DNA of 64,000 nt from Dryobates pubescens. Its lineage: Eukaryota; Chordata; Aves; Piciformes; Picidae. Under the pieces are notes generated by a model that worked only from the letters and a program-made list of their open reading frames with translations, was not told where the DNA came from and ran no database searches. Of this stretch, positions 1-12,781 are shown one piece after another (the first letter of the stretch is position 1; every line of letters begins with the position of its first letter). A program made the translations under genes and the position numbers. The stretch is from contig NC_071615.1 of the NCBI RefSeq assembly GCF_014839835.1, positions 620,001-684,000 of the forward strand, read 5' to 3'.

Positions 1-1215
1 AGTGCAGTGCAGCTGCAGGGAGCCACAGCTCCCAGGGGCAGCAGTGCAGTGCTGCTGCAGCTGCAGGGAGCCACAGCTCCCAGGGGCAGCAGTGCAGTGC
101 AGCTGCAGGGAGCCACAGCTCCCGGGGGCAGCAGTGCAGTGCAGCTGCAGGGAGCCACAGCTCCCGGGGGCAGCAGTGCAGTGCAGCTGCAGGGAGCCAC
201 AGCTCCCGGGGGCAGCAGTGCAGTGCAGCTGCAGGGAGCCACAGCTCCCAGGGGCAGCAGTGCAGTGCAGCTGCAGGGAGCCACAGCTCCCAGGGGCAGC
301 AGTGCAGTGCTGCTGCAGCTGCAGGGAGCCACAGCTCCCAGGGGCAGCAGTGCAGTGCAGCTGCAGGGAGCCACAGCTCCCGGGGGCAGCAGTGCAGTGC
401 TGCTGCAGGGAGCCACAGCTCCCAGGGGCAGCAGTGCAGTGCTGCTGCGGCTGCAGGGAGCCACAGCTCCCAGGGGCAGCAGTGCAGTGCTGCTGCTGCT
501 GCAGGGAGCCACAGCTCCCGGGGGCAGCAGTGCAGTGCTGCTGCTGCTGCAGGGAGCCACAGCTCCCAGGGGCAGCAGTGCAGTGCTGCTGCAGCTGCAG
601 GGAGCCACAGCTCCCAGGGGCAGCAGTGCAGTGCTGCTGCAGGGAGCCACAGCTCCCGGGGGCAGCAGTGCAGTGCTGCTGCAGGGAGCCACAGCTCCCA
701 GGGGCAGCAGTGCAGTGCTGCTGCGGCTGCAGGGAGCCACAGCTCCCAGGGGCAGCAGTGCAGTGCAGCTGCAGGGAGCCACAGCTCCCAGGGGCAGCAG
801 TGCAGTGCAGCTGCAGGGAGCCACAGCTCCTAGGGGCAGCAGTGCAGTGCAGCTGCAGGGAGCCACAGCTCCCGGGGGCAGCAGTGCAGTGCAGCTGCAG
901 GGAGCCACAGCTCCCAGGGGCAGCAGTGCAGTGCTGCTGCTGCTGCAGGGAGCCACAGCTCCCAGGGGCAGCAGTGCAGTGCTGCTGCAGGGAGCCACAG
1001 CTCCCGGGGGCAGCAGTGCAGTGCTGCTGCTGCTGCAGGGAGCCACAGCTCCCAGGGGCAGCAGTGCAGTGCTGCTGCAGCTGCAGGGAGCCACAGCTCC
1101 CAGGGGCAGCAGTGCAGTGCTGCTGCGGCTGCAGGGAGCCACAGCTCCTGGGGGCAGCAGTGCAGTGCTGCTGCAGCTGCGGGGAGCCACAGCTCCCAGG
1201 GGCAGCAGCAAGGGC
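1..1215. repeat. Minisatellite, 42-bp core with 3-bp length steps
   Basis: About 27 units built on AGCCACAGCTCCC followed by GGGGGCAGCAGTGCAGTG or its A variant. Units differ by insertion of CTG/CAG triplets (39, 42, 45, 48 bp), so every frame stays open and long spurious reading frames result. It lies downstream of the last visible mesothelin exon and continues off the left edge. Confidence 0.95.
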
Positions 1216-1281
1216 AGCACTGGGTGCTCTGGGGAGCCCCAGCCCTCCCTGCCCAGCTGCAGCAGGGTGCAGGGGAGGTAC

Positions 1282-4200
1282 CTCCAGCGCAGCAGGGTTG
1301 AGGGCAAGGAAGGTGTCCATGTCCATGTCTATGGCAGTGCCAGCTTCAGCCAATGCTTTCAGATCCTCTGCTGGAGCTCCACCTTCGAGAAAGCACAGGG
1401 GGCAGCTGGGCAGGGCTCAGGGGGCAGCTGGGCACCTGGGCAGCTGGGCAGGGCTCAGGGGGCAGCTGGGCACCTGGGCAGCTGGGCACCTGGGCAGCTG
1501 GGCAGGGCTCAGGGGGCTGCTGGGCACCTGGGCAGCTGGGCACCTGGGCAGCTGGGCAGGGCTCAGGGGGCAGGGCTCAGGGGGCAGGGCTCTCAGGTGT
1601 GTCTCCAGTGTGGCCAAACCCCCTGGCACAGGGAGAGGTCTCCTACCTCTGTGTGCTGTCCAGTGCCCTCCAAAGGGGCTGAAGCCCCAAGCACCTACCC
1701 AGGTATGGCCGGATCAGGCAGTAGTAGGCTCTGGTGCTGTTTGTGTGGCCAGCAAAGGCCTCCTGAGCCTTGCTGTAGAGCTGCTCCTTCAGGGCTTGAG
1801 AGCAAGAGCTGATGTTCAGCTGTCCAGCAGTCCTAGGGAGGGAGAGGGTCGCAGCTCAGAGCCACCACTCCAAACCACAGCTGAAGCCCTTCCCTTGGTG
1901 TGGTCTGTCGCTGCTCAGCGCCGGTGGCTCAGGCAGGAGCTGGGAGCAGGATGTGGCCACCCCCCCCCCAGCTCCCTGCGAGTGAGCAGAGCCAAAGGGG
2001 AGGGGGAGAGCTGCCGTCCCCTCGGGTCCCTGCCCAGGGGCACTGCCGGGACCCCCGCGGGGTGCCTCACCTGAGTGCTTCTGGAGGTATCGGCAGGAGC
2101 AGCTCCGCCGGCAGCTGGCAGAGGCTTTCCCCAGCCACGGCCCGGAGCAAGGCGCCGCTCCAGCTGCCCCCCAGCGCCAGGTACCTGCGGAGCAGCTGCT
2201 GGAGCTGGGAGGAACAGGTCAGAGGGTTGCATGCAGGCAGGGCAGGAAGGGGCTCCTGGTACACGTGTGTGGGTACCATCCCACCCCTGGGCAACGCCTG
2301 TGCCCCGAGCTTGGGCACCACTTGGGGCTCGCCAGCACCTGTGCCCCGGGGGCTTACCTGAGGAGCTTCCCAGGGGCTATCTGAGGGGTTGAGCAGGGCC
2401 AGGAGGGTGCCATTGGACGTCAGCTGCCACTGGCTGATCTCCTCTGGGGAGTACAGGCGAGAGAGCTCCCCCAGCACCTTCAGCTGCCCATCCGGGATGC
2501 CCTCTGGGTACATCTGCAGGGCCAGGCCAGGGGGGCAGAGAAGGGGCTCAGAGATGGGCACAGAGGCAGCGACTGGCACAAGGGCCCCACCTGGGCACCT
2601 TTGTGTCCATTCCCACCGTGGGTCTGGCCCAGCCCAGAGCTAAGGTGGGGCTGGAGGGGAGCTCCTGCCCTGTGCCACCCATCACCTGCTGCAGCCTTCT
2701 TTTCACAACCATGAGGAATTCCAGGGGCAGAGGCTGCTGCAGCAGCTGTGCCAGGTCTGCTGCCAGCACCTGGTTGGTCAGGCAGAGCTCAAACTCCTCA
2801 GAGTCCCAGTAGTTGGTGAGTAAGAAGGGGTCAGAGACAGTGTTCGACGTGATGAGCACTGACGGGCAGCCTGTGGGCAGGGAGGGCAAGGCAGCAGATC
2901 ACAGAATGGAGAGGGGCTGGAAGGGACCTCTGGGCATCACCCAGCCCAAGCCCTGCTCCAGCAGGGCACCCACAGCAGCTTGCCCAGGGGCACAGTGCCC
3001 AGGGGGGGTTGGAAGCTCTCCAGACTCCACAGCCTCTCTGGGCAGCCTGCTCCAGGCTCCAGCAGCCTCACACCACAGAGATTTATTCTCATCTTTAAAT
3101 GGAACCTCCTGGGTTCCACTCTGTGCCCTTTGTCCTGGCCCTGGGCACCCCTGAGCAGAGCCTGGCCCCAGCCCCTTGCCCCCCAGCCTTTATCTCTTGC
3201 TGAGCATTGCTCAGCTGCCCTCTGGGGCTGCTCTGCTGCAGGCTCAGCCCCAGGGCTCTCACAGCCTTTCTGCCCAGCCCTGAGCCCTCCCTGGGGGCAC
3301 CCAGCTGCCATCCAGGGAGCCCAAGTGCACTTCCCCCCCGCCCCAGGTCTGGGGGGGTCCGGAGCAGCTGTGCTGAGGGGGGGCTCTCACTGCCTGCGTT
3401 CCTCTTGCGCCTGGGTCGGGATGGAGCCGCTGCTGCCTCCAAGGCTCTGAGCAGCAGCAGGGACCTCTGCCGCTGGGACCGTCCCTGGCTGCGGTACGTG
3501 GCCATGATGCTCCTGCCCAGAGCCTCCCGTGCCTCCTGCCAGGAAGGGAGGAGGGGGCTGGGTGAGCAGCCCCAGGGCTTGCCTGGCTGATGGACAGCTC
3601 CCCCCAGGGACCCCAGGGGAGGACTCACCTTGGCCACCAAGCTCAGCGTGCTCTGGTCCAAAGCCGGCAGGAGCGGCCCCAGGCGCTGCAGAGCCTGGAG
3701 GTCCCAGCTGGAGGGATCCCTGCGGCCAGGGGGAGAGTCACAGAGTGGGGGGGGGTCAGAAGGCTGCTCTGGAGAACACCCAGTCCAGCCCAGCCCCCCT
3801 GCTCTAGCAGGAATGCCCAGAGCAGGCTGCACAGGACCCTGCCCAGGAGGGATCTGGAAGTCTCCAGACCAGGAGACTCCACAGCCTCTCTGGGCAGCCT
3901 GCTCCAGGCCTCCAGCAGAGGTTTCTCCTTCTGTTCAGGTGAGTCCTGGGTCCTAGAATGGAGTCATTGCCCCTTGTGCTGTCCCTGGGCACCACTGAGC
4001 AGAGTCTGGCCCCAGCCCCTTGCCCCCCAGCCTTTATCTCTTGCTGAGCATTGCTCAGCTGCCCTCTGGGGCTGCTCTGCTGCAGGCTCTCAGCTCCAGG
4101 GCTCTCAGCCTTTGCTCCTCCCAGAGCTGCTCCAGGCCCCTCAGCATCTTCCTAGCCTCTGCTGGGCTCTCTGCAGCACTTCCCTGACCCTCTGGAGCTG

Positions 4201-6852
4201 GGGAGCCCAAACTGAGCACAACCCTCAAGAAGGACCAGCTGAGTCCCCCCAGGGGTACAGCATCCCTCCTCCTGCAAGGGCAGACACAGGCTCCTCACCC
4301 ATACTCTGTGTCCCCAGCAAGCAGCACAGTGTTGAGGGCAGCCCTCTGGGGCTCTGTCAGCGCTGAGCAGAGCTTCAGGTTCTCCAGGACGCCGGGGTCC
4401 GAGGCTGCGATGGTCTCGGGCTCCATGTCGCACACCAGCGCCCCGAGGCTGCTGAGCTGCTGGCGGTTCAGGTGCCTGCTCCTCACCCCCTGGCAGAGAC
4501 AACGCCCCCCCTCGAGCATCAGCCGGGAGGGGCCCGGGCCCCGCAGCCCCCCCCAGCCCGGGCCCCGCAGCCCCCCCCAGCCCGGGCCCCGCAGCCACCC
4601 CCAGCCCGGGCCCCGCTCACCAGGCACGTCAGAGCCCTCCGCAGCAGCCCCGACCGCCGGGCTGAGCCCCTGGGCAGCAGGTCCAGGCGCCCGCGGGATG
4701 CCCTGGTGTAGAACTCCTTGCAGGTCTCACCACGGACCTCAGCTGAGCTGTGGGGAGAGAGCCAGCGTGGCAGGGAGGAGCAGGGGCCGGGCAGGAGAGC
4801 TCAAATGCTGCTTCGTGTGGGCACAGGGAAAGTAGTTTTGAGCTGTTCCAGGAAGCTGCTGAGGTGCAAGGGGCTAGAGGTGGTCTCTTACCCTGGGCAC
4901 AGCACTGGCACTGCCCAGCACCGTGCACACCATGCCAGGGCCAGTGTGGAGCCAGGCTCAGGGAGGAGTGAGGCGAGGAGGGGACCAGGGAAATGCCCTG
5001 CCCGGGGCTGAAGGTGCCCACGGAGGGAGGGGACTTGCACAGAGGCAGAGACTCCCAGGCTGGTGGGGGGGAAGGAAGCCTCCAAGCCCATCTATTCCAC
5101 CCCCCTGCAGCCAGCAGGGACAGCCCCAACCAGAGCAGGCTGCTCACAGCCCAAAGAGCCTGACCTAGGGTGGCTCCAGGGGGGGACATCTCCCCCCTCC
5201 CCAGGAAATCTGGGCCAGGCTCTCACCACCCTCAGGGGCAAACCTCTCTCCCTTCTCTCCAGCCTGCATCTCCCTCTCTTAGCTCAAAGCCTCCCCCCTT
5301 GTCCTGTCCCAGCAGGCCCCAGGTGCCCCAGGCTGGTGAGCCCTGGCTGGCACCGCTTGGCACCAAAGCCATGGCCTGCCCTGGGTACTCACTCAAAGAA
5401 GAGCAGCAGGTCAGGTGGCAACCCCTGGAACTCCTTCGTCAGGTTCCTGGCAGCGAGCAGCCTGGCCAGGCAGGACAGCTGGGCAGGGAGAGGCTTGTCT
5501 TGGCCGTGCCAAGGTGGTGAGACCCCCTTCACCCCAGCACCCCCCACCTCCCTCTGCCCTGTTGGGCTCCATGGGGTTTGCAGTCCCCCCAGGGCTGCCC
5601 CTGCCCACCTGGGCGCTGCTCAGCTCCACGGAGTTGTTCTGCAGCCCCCGGGCAAAGGCCAGGATGGCAGCAGCGGGCAGGTCGCTGGCTGGGAGGCATG
5701 GCACAGCTGGCAGCCTGCAGGTGGGAGGCACAGTTCCATTTCACCTCCCTCTTCAGCTCCCCAGCACCCCACGAGTGATGAGCCCCCTCCTTCCCCCTGA
5801 GCACGGCTGTGGGGGGTAAGTGCCAGCAGTTTCTTGTCCCTCTTGAACTGGGGAGCCCAGACCTGGACCCAGGACTGCAGCTGAGGCCTCCTTAGGGCAG
5901 GGCAGAGAAGGAGCAGAACCTCCCTGGACCTGCTGCCCACAGGCAATGTCTCAGCTGCAGGGGCACACTGCTGCCACCCTGGCTGGGGTGGTGGTAGAGG
6001 TGCCCACGGCTGTGGGGGAGGGAGACCCCAGCAGAGCCTGGATGCGAGCTCAGGGGAGGCTCCCCGTGTGTCAGCCCCGGCAGGAGGAGGAGGTCCCTGC
6101 GGTGTTTGTGCTACAACCAAAGCTGAAGCCCCAGCCAGCCCCAGAACCGGCTGCACAAGGCTGCAAGTCCTCTGCAGCCTAACCCCCCCGTCACAGCTGG
6201 GGCAGGGAGGGGAGAAACGGACCTGCTCCCACACCGGCACCGCTGCCGGCCCCCACCCAGACCCCCCGGGCTCGGGATCCCAGCCGGGGCTGGTGCTTAC
6301 TGGGCGCTCGGCTCAGCGGTGGGCGGAACGGCTCCGACCGTCAGGGCAGCCTGGGGAGGAGGAGGATGGGTGAGGGATGTTCAGCCCCTCTGAGAGCGAT
6401 GGGAAAGGGCTTTCAAAGCAAGGCTCAAGCAGGGCATGGGGTCTGACCTGGCCAGTGCCCCCAGCCTGCAGCCCACAAGCAGCTGGGAGCTGTGCTGGGT
6501 TACAGGGGGGGACCAAAAGCCCCCAGAGCGGAGACCCTTCCGCGGCAGGTCTGCCCCTGCTGCCCCGGGGCTGGGCAGCGCTGGGCGCCCATCAGCTCTG
6601 GGATTCAGACTTTGGTCTGGGAGCAGGGTGGGGAAGCCGCTGCGTGATGGATGGGAGGGGACAGGACAGGGCCAGGGCTGCACAGAGGGCCGGGGGGGAG
6701 GAAGTGGATTCGGTTCCCTGCAGACGAGGACTGGGGGGACCGCGGCAGCTCTGCTGCCCCTGGCACCAGCCGCGAGGTTTTGGCGGAGCCTGGACCGACC
6801 CGCAGCGGGGGGACACTCACCACTGCTGCCTTCACCAGCCCCAGGGAGAGAC
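1282..6852 (-). CDS. MSLN: Mesothelin-family precursor (MSLN/MSLNL), partial at the 3' end
   Basis: Mesothelins are secreted or GPI-anchored surface glycoproteins built of helical repeats related to stereocilin and otoancorin. Phase-consistent exons in gene order: 6821-6852, 6301-6350, 5609-5714, 5393-5478, 4621-4747, 4299-4489, 3629-3719, 3391-3535, 2686-2870, 2358-2513, 2071-2204, 1699-1832, 1282-1382. The first two read as a hydrophobic signal-like stretch (LVKAAVAALTVGA). The exon at 3391-3535 ends in a furin-type site, RPRRKR, followed by CPS, as at the MPF/mesothelin boundary in human. Later parts match mesothelin: MYPEGIPDGQLKVLG, YSPEEISQWQLTS, and GGAPAEDLKALAEAG. Several N-glycosylation sites (NLT, NGT, NIS, NST) are present. 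The ATG exon upstream of 6852 was not found, and the last exons lie left of the window. Position beside RPUSD1 equals human MSLNL, but the sequence resembles MSLN, so the paralogue is open. Confidence 0.88.
1396..1598. repeat. Minisatellite of GGGCAGCTGGGCACCT type
   Basis: Irregular units of GGGCAGCTGGGCACCT and GGGCAGGGCTCAGG make up most of the 316-bp mesothelin intron between exons 1699-1832 and 1282-1382, ending about 15 bp from the acceptor. Confidence 0.85.
2899..3290 (-). mobile_element. CR1 LINE fragment
   Basis: Starts TCACAGAATGGAGAGG, then GGCTGGAAGGGACC, the reverse complement of a CR1 3' end. It sits in the mesothelin intron between exons 2686-2870 and 3391-3535. Confidence 0.85.
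3765..4265 (-). mobile_element. CR1 LINE fragment
   Basis: Same subfamily as the 2899 copy (shared CAGCCTTTATCTCTTGCTGA), head eroded; mesothelin intron upstream of exon 3629-3719. Confidence 0.85.
4533..4618. repeat. Short tandem repeat, about 22 bp
   Basis: Four copies of CCCCCCAGCCCGGGCCCCGCAG in the mesothelin intron just downstream of exon 4621-4747; the last copy abuts the splice donor. Confidence 0.8.
5060..5335 (-). mobile_element. CR1 LINE fragment
   Basis: TGCAGCCAGCAGGGACAGCC and the loss of the extreme 3' end mark a truncated copy in a mesothelin intron. Confidence 0.75.
5828..5940 (-). mobile_element. CR1 internal fragment
   Basis: AACTGGGGAGCCCAGACCTG and the following CAGGACTGCAGCTGAGGCCT are internal CR1 sequence; about 110 bp remain. 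Confidence 0.6.
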
Positions 6853-9319
6853 CTGCAACAGAGTGAGTCATAACCCACCCGTGGCCGTGCTCGGGGGGGC
6901 TCTGCAGCACCCCCGCGGCCAGGGCCTGGGAAGGGCTTTTTCACTGTCAGTTTGATAACGTTCAGTGGATGCTGGAGAGCACCAGGCAGGGAGCAGCCCA
7001 CACAACACCTGCAGCTCCCACCTGCGGGCCAGGGGCTGCCTCAGTGGGGGCTTAGGAGGTAGAATGGGAGGGGTCCACTGCTGGCAATCTGCCTGAGCAG
7101 ATTTCTCACTGGGAAACCCTCCCTCTGCCCGTGGGCAGTGATGGGAGCCAGAGGAAAGGCAGAGGGCACAGGCTGGGGGTGGGGCCAGGGGTGGAAGGGG
7201 GTCCTGGGGCAGGGTCACCTTGAAGGGGACAAGAAGTCACTCACAGAAACAGAGAGTGATGGCTGCTGGGGCCAGGGCTGCCTGCACCATGCTGCTTGTG
7301 CCAGGGCTCCGTCCTTGGTGCAGGCTGGGCAGCCAGGAGCTCTGTCCCACGCTCTGGGATGGTGTTGGATGCCTGCTGGGGGGGGAAGGAGCAGCCAAGC
7401 CCCTCCTCTGATGCTGGGGCTGGAGCTGTGGGGTACAGCAGCTCTGTGTCCCCCACCTGTGCCCTGATCAAACCCCAGGAGGGAGAAACTTAGGTCCTGT
7501 AGAGCAGAGAATTGCACTCCCCACCCATCCTGCAAGAGGCTCCATGAGAAATTGTCCTCTGGGGCACCCAGCCTGAGCCCTGCAGGGAGAGGATCTCCCT
7601 TCAGCTCCACACAGGAGCACTGGGCTCACAAAGACCAGTGGAACCCCCTGGAGGGGCACCAGGTGTAGCTCTCCCCTTGTCCCCAGTGCCACATCCCTCA
7701 GCAACTCCTGAGGTCACAAATCCCTGCTCCAGAAACGTCTTCCATGGCTGCCCAGCGCTGCCCTTCCACCTGGAGCCATTTCTCCGCTGCCTCTCCAGAG
7801 CAGGTAGCTCAGGTAGCTCCTTGCCCTTCCAGCCAGAGCCATCTCTCCTCCCATTCTCAAGGCAGGTACCCAAGCAGCTAGAACTGGAGACCTTCACCCT
7901 CCAAGCCTCATCCCTCGCCCCAGACCCCCCCAGTGACCTCACCAAGCTGTGCTGCTCTCCGTCCAGGGGGCTTTGGCTGGGGGCTGCAGCTTTGGTGCTG
8001 CTCTGCTGGGGCAGGTGCTGAGTGGTGGCTGGGGATGGGCTTGGGCTTGGCACTTATCTGCTGTGGGGTGGGGATGGTGCTCTGCAAAGGGGGTGTGACG
8101 TGGCAGTGTCTCAACAGGGCTGTGTCAAGCTGCTCTCTCCTGGCTTTGCTTTGCTGTGATTTGTGGGCTGAGGCTTTTTGGGGGTGTTGGGGATGGTTTG
8201 TTCCCTTTGAAAGAGTCACTTTGAACTTTGGGGTAAATAAGTTACATTTCTGAGCTCCTGCTGCAGACAAAGGTCCTCCCACAGTTAGTGGGAAGCCTTC
8301 AAGCTGGCCAGGGGTGCAGTCTGTAGGGCATTTAGGGTGTGGAAGGGGGGCTCTTGGTGGTGGGCTCAGCACGCTGCTGGGAGCTGCTGCCCTTGTTCCC
8401 ATCCTTTTGGCTTTGGCCATGGAGAGGCCAATTCCCTTCTGCCACCTCTGGCCCTGCTCTGAAGCACCTTCCAGCATGTGCCGTGGAGGAGGAGGCCAAA
8501 AAGCAGGGACTCAAAACCTTTCTGAGGCTGTGATGCAAACCTGGAGGAGCCTGACGCTGTGGCAGCAAACCCTGGAGCCGTGGAATGGTAGGGGCTGGAT
8601 GGGACCCTTGGAGATCAGTGGCACCTGAGGGTTGATCCTGGGCAGAGGGGAGGGTGGCAGCTGCTTGCTTGGCTGCACCCCTTCCTCAGCTAGGTTTTGG
8701 GGGGCACCACCCTGTGCCAAGGGTCTCTGGACCCGCTGGTGCAGCGCTGATCAGGGTTTGGCATCCCTCAGTGCTCCCAGCCTGTGTCCCCATCCTGCCC
8801 CCGCGGCCAGCAGCCAGTCCTGCAGCACAGGGCTGGGCCAGCCCCGGGGGGAGCTCCTCTTTGGGAAGGATTTGCTGCAGAAAGAGCTCTGCTTGGAGCA
8901 GGGAAATTAGAGAAACTTGTTTGCTATGAGGTGCAGGTGGGACACAGCCCCTGCCCCAGGCTTGCTGGCCAGAGGTGGCTGGAGCAGGGCCCCTTCCTCG
9001 AGCCCCAGGTCCACCATGGGGCTTGAAACTGACCCTGAAACCTCAGGAGGAGCAGCCACAGGAGCAGCCACCCCAAATCCAAATGGCCTGAGAAGCATTT
9101 GCTCAAGCCCCTTTCCCTGGGGGTCCTGGTGGGCTGCTGCTGGGCTCCAACCACATTCCCCCCATGCTGGGTGGGCTGGAAACCATCTCCCCTCCTAATC
9201 AGCTACTTCTCTGCCACTGCCAGGTTTGTAAAGACTGCAAACAACCTCCCTGGGTCTTCCCTCGCTGCTCCAGCTGCTCCAGCCCAAGGAATGCCATTCA
9301 TGGGCAAGAGTTAGGCAGA
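6853..9319. other. Stretch upstream of mesothelin with no recognised gene
   Basis: GC-rich unique sequence. The mesothelin ATG exon should lie here but no signal-peptide start with a correct-phase donor was found. No RNA gene or repeat array was seen. Confidence 0.5.
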
Positions 9320-9640
9320 AACTGGGCTGGAAAAGGCCTCTGAGATCAGCCAGTCCAACCTTCAACCCAACCCCCCCATGGCCATCAAACCATGCCCCAG
9401 AGTGCCATGGCCACAGGGCTCTGGAACAGCTCCAGGCATGGGGACTCCACCAGCTCCCTGGGCAGCCTGTGCCAGCCCCTGACCACTCTGGCAGGGAAGA
9501 AGCTGTTCCTCATCTCCACCCTCCCCTCCCCTGGCACAATTCCAGGCCACTTCCTCTCCTCCTAGCACCTGATAGTAGGGGGCAGAGTGACCTTCCCTGT
9601 GCACCCCCCAGCACCAGCGGCCCCAGGGCTGCTTCTCCAC
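9320..9640 (-). mobile_element. CR1 LINE fragment
   Basis: GGCTGGAAAAGGCCTCTGAG onward; this copy shares its subfamily with the 11155 and 34270 copies (CAGGCATGGGGACTCCACCA). Confidence 0.85.
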
Positions 9641-11154
9641 CTTGCCAGTGTTTTGTAACCAGGAGCTTTTCTTCTGCCTCTGCCCTTTGGCTGGGGCCAA
9701 GCCCAGCTGCTGGTGTGGAGCAGGATGGGCTGTGGGCAGGGCCGGGCTGGAGAAGGGCCAGGGCACTGGCACCTGCCCCAGCCACCTCGGGCATCCCTGG
9801 CCGTCTGCGTGGCAGCTGCCGAGCCTGGGAGGCCACGCAGGAAGCTAATCCTGGTGGCTTCAGCCGGGAGCAGAGGCAAGGATGAGCGTGGTGCTGACAG
9901 AACAGGTTGGCCAGGTCGGAGCCCTGGGGCTGGGCCGGTCTGGGCTCATTCCTGGAACCCCCCAGCCCCAGAGTGGCCCTGCTGCAACTCCCTGACCCGC
10001 GGCACCCACAGAGCGGAGCGGGGACTGCGGGACACAGGCAATGCTTTACTGGGGCCATGTGCAACGAGGGAGGGTCAGCAGGAGACACAACATCACCAGG
10101 TGCCCCCCCATAACCCCCCTGCCCAAAGGCAGGCTGGGCTCACAGGTGAGGCAGCAAAGGCTCCGTGGCAGAGAGGAGGGAGCAGGACTGGCTGCAGCAC
10201 GGGAGACAAGCTGGAGGGACAGCTGGAAAGCTCTCTGCAGGGTAAGGAAAGCATTGCCCCATCCCTGGCTCCTGCACTGCTGGGTTCAGCTGCAGCACAC
10301 CCAGGGTGAGGGGTGGGGGGTGCAGGGTGTGGTGAGCACCGGGTGCCAGCCCTGCCCACCACCGGTGGTCCATCAGCCTCCCTCTCCTCCTGCCTGGGCA
10401 CTGCTGTGTCCCCACTGGCTTCTCCCACTGACCTCTGGCCCCATGGTCAAGGGCAGCCTCGGCCCAGCCGTCAGGGGCAGGGGAGGCTGCATCTCGCCCC
10501 CGGTGCCGCAGCCGTCAGCTGCCTCAGGCCCTGCACGTCACCCACGTCCATCCTTTGGCAAACAGGTTTAGGGGCATGATTTACTGCTTCAGGACCCACC
10601 TGTGGCTGCCTCTCCCCTCCCCAGCCACTCCTGGCAGATGGGATGGGCAGGGATGTGGCCTGGGAGGAAGGAGCCAGGTCTCCTGCTCCCCCAAGCCCTG
10701 CTGAGCCTTCTGCCAGCAGCTGCCACTCGCTGTCCAGGAGCCGTGCACCACGTCCCTGCCCTCACCCTGCACAGGACAGCAGCACCTTGCACCCAGCCAC
10801 AAGCTGCAGAAGCAAGGTGAAGGTCACCTCCTCCCCAGCCCGAATGCACCAGCAGCTGGAGACACAAGGGCCAGGTGATGCAACAGCCCTCAGGGCTCTG
10901 CTGACCTGCAGGCTGAGTTCACTCCCAGGGAGAGGGCTGAGCCACTTTAATCCCCCCCGGGGTGAACACAGTAGCTATGTGGAGTCTCTGTCAGGTGCAT
11001 CTCCAGTGGAACAAGGGCTGTGGGCTGACAAGGCTCTGGCCATCTGCTGCTGTGGTGGTGCAGTGCCACATGCCTCAGGGCTGTGTGCTCTGGATGCCAC
11101 GAGCTCCAGCCAGCCCTGTCCCATGCCTCTGCCCTCTTCTCCTCGGTTGCTAAA
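9641..11154. other. Intergenic, nothing recognised
   Basis: Unique GC-rich sequence between two CR1 copies. No coding exon, array or RNA gene could be supported on either strand. Confidence 0.5.
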
Positions 11155-11665
11155 CCACAGGACCCTGGAATTGTTTTGGTTGGAAAAGGCCTCTGAGGTC
11201 ATGGAGTCCAACCCTCAACCCAGCACCACCGTGGCCACCAAACCCTGGCCCCAAGGGCCATGGCCACAGGCTCCTGAACACCTCCAGGCATGGGGACTCC
11301 ACCACCTCCCTGGGCAGCCTCTGCCAGCCCCTGACCACTCCTGCAAGGAATAAATTGTTCCTCCAAACCTTCCCAGCTAGGACTTGTGGCCATTCCCTCT
11401 TGTCCTGTCCCTTGTTCCTGGGCAGAAGAGAGCAACCTCCACCTGGCTGCAGCCTCCTCTCAGGGAGCTGCAGAGGGCAATGAGGTCTCCCTCAGCCTCT
11501 CCTCCAGGCTGAACACCCCCAGCCCCCTCAGCAGCTCCTCACCAGCCCTGCTCTCCAGACCCTTCCCCAGCTTCTTTGCCCTTCTCTGGACCTGCTCCAG
11601 CTCCTCAAAGTCCTTCTTGCACTGAGGGCCCCAGACTGAACCCAGGATTCAAGGTGTGACCTCAG
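11155..11665 (-). mobile_element. CR1 LINE fragment, about 510 bp
   Basis: One of the longer copies, from TTGGTTGGAAAAGGCCTCTG to GGGCCCCAGACTGAACCCAG. Confidence 0.88.
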
Positions 11666-12781
11666 AAGACAAACAGGATGGGAAGGTGACAGTGAGCTGG
11701 CACTACAAAGGATCTCTGCTTGGCATCTTGCAAAGCTTGGCACCAGCACGAGCCAAGGTCCCTCCTGCTCCTCACATCAATCCTCAGCCTGACACTGGAA
11801 GGAACCCAGGTTCAACCACTTCCTCAGCTGCTCCTGTTGCTCCAGAGCCCTCCCAAACTGCCCACCCAAAGGACCCCTGGAGCCCTGCCATGGGACCAAA
11901 ACCTGACACTTAACCCCCAGTGCTGGGGTAAAGCAGAGGGGGACCTCCACCCCCAGGGCAGAAGTGGGTGCTAGGAAAAGGCAACACTTGGACAAGGAAG
12001 AGCAACACCTGGTAGGAAAGCTTTGGGCTGCTGGCTGTCTGACCACAGCACTACCACAATGAGCTCATTTCTGAGACCACCTGCACTCCAGAACCACCAC
12101 AAGACCAAATTCTTCTGAGAGAAACTGGCAGCAAAAAGGTTAAAATCCACAGGAATCAACTCCCCCAGCAGGTACCCCAGGCAGGGGCTGGGGGGCAAGG
12201 AAGCGAGTGGGCAGCGACGGGGAGGGACCCCTCCTGTGCCCACCACACTGCCCAGCTCCACAGGCACACCCCCTGGAGCCATCCCAGGACTAGGGGGGCT
12301 GCTGGTGCCCCCAGGCTGCCCTTCAGCCTCCTGCTCTCCCAGCTCCCACACCAGGTGTGTGCCAGTGAGCACAGGCAGCCGGGGCCGAGGGCAGTGGGGA
12401 CGTCAGCACTGCAGCTGCACCTGGGACGTTCTCCCCTCCCATTCGAGCACCCCAGCACTGAGGGGGTGTGGACAGGCCCATGCTGCTCATGGCAAAGGCA
12501 GTGCTGATGCCACCCTGGCTGTGCCCGAGCCCCAGGATGGGGATGTGAAGCTCTGGGGTCACTCTAAGCTGGTAGGTGACACACTGCTGCTAAGGCTTGG
12601 CAGGAGGAAAGGGGCATCCAGTGGCCAGAGGGATGATGAGCAGGGTACAAAACCAACCCAGCCTGAGCCCAGCCCCAGAGGTGAGGGAAGCCATGGCACA
12701 GAGCAAGTGCAGGTGTGGAGTCAGGGCTCCACTGGGACACAATGGAGCACTGGGCTGGGACTGCAGGGATGTGGTTTGTGC
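11666..12781. other. Region downstream of RPUSD1, nothing recognised
   Basis: Unique sequence that should hold the RPUSD1 3' UTR; no AATAAA on the minus strand was found. Confidence 0.45.

Noticed and set aside
2-2074. Long open frames rich in CREPQLPG-like repeats
   Set aside because: They run through the 42-bp minisatellite and then overlap mesothelin exons on the other strand; no gene signal.
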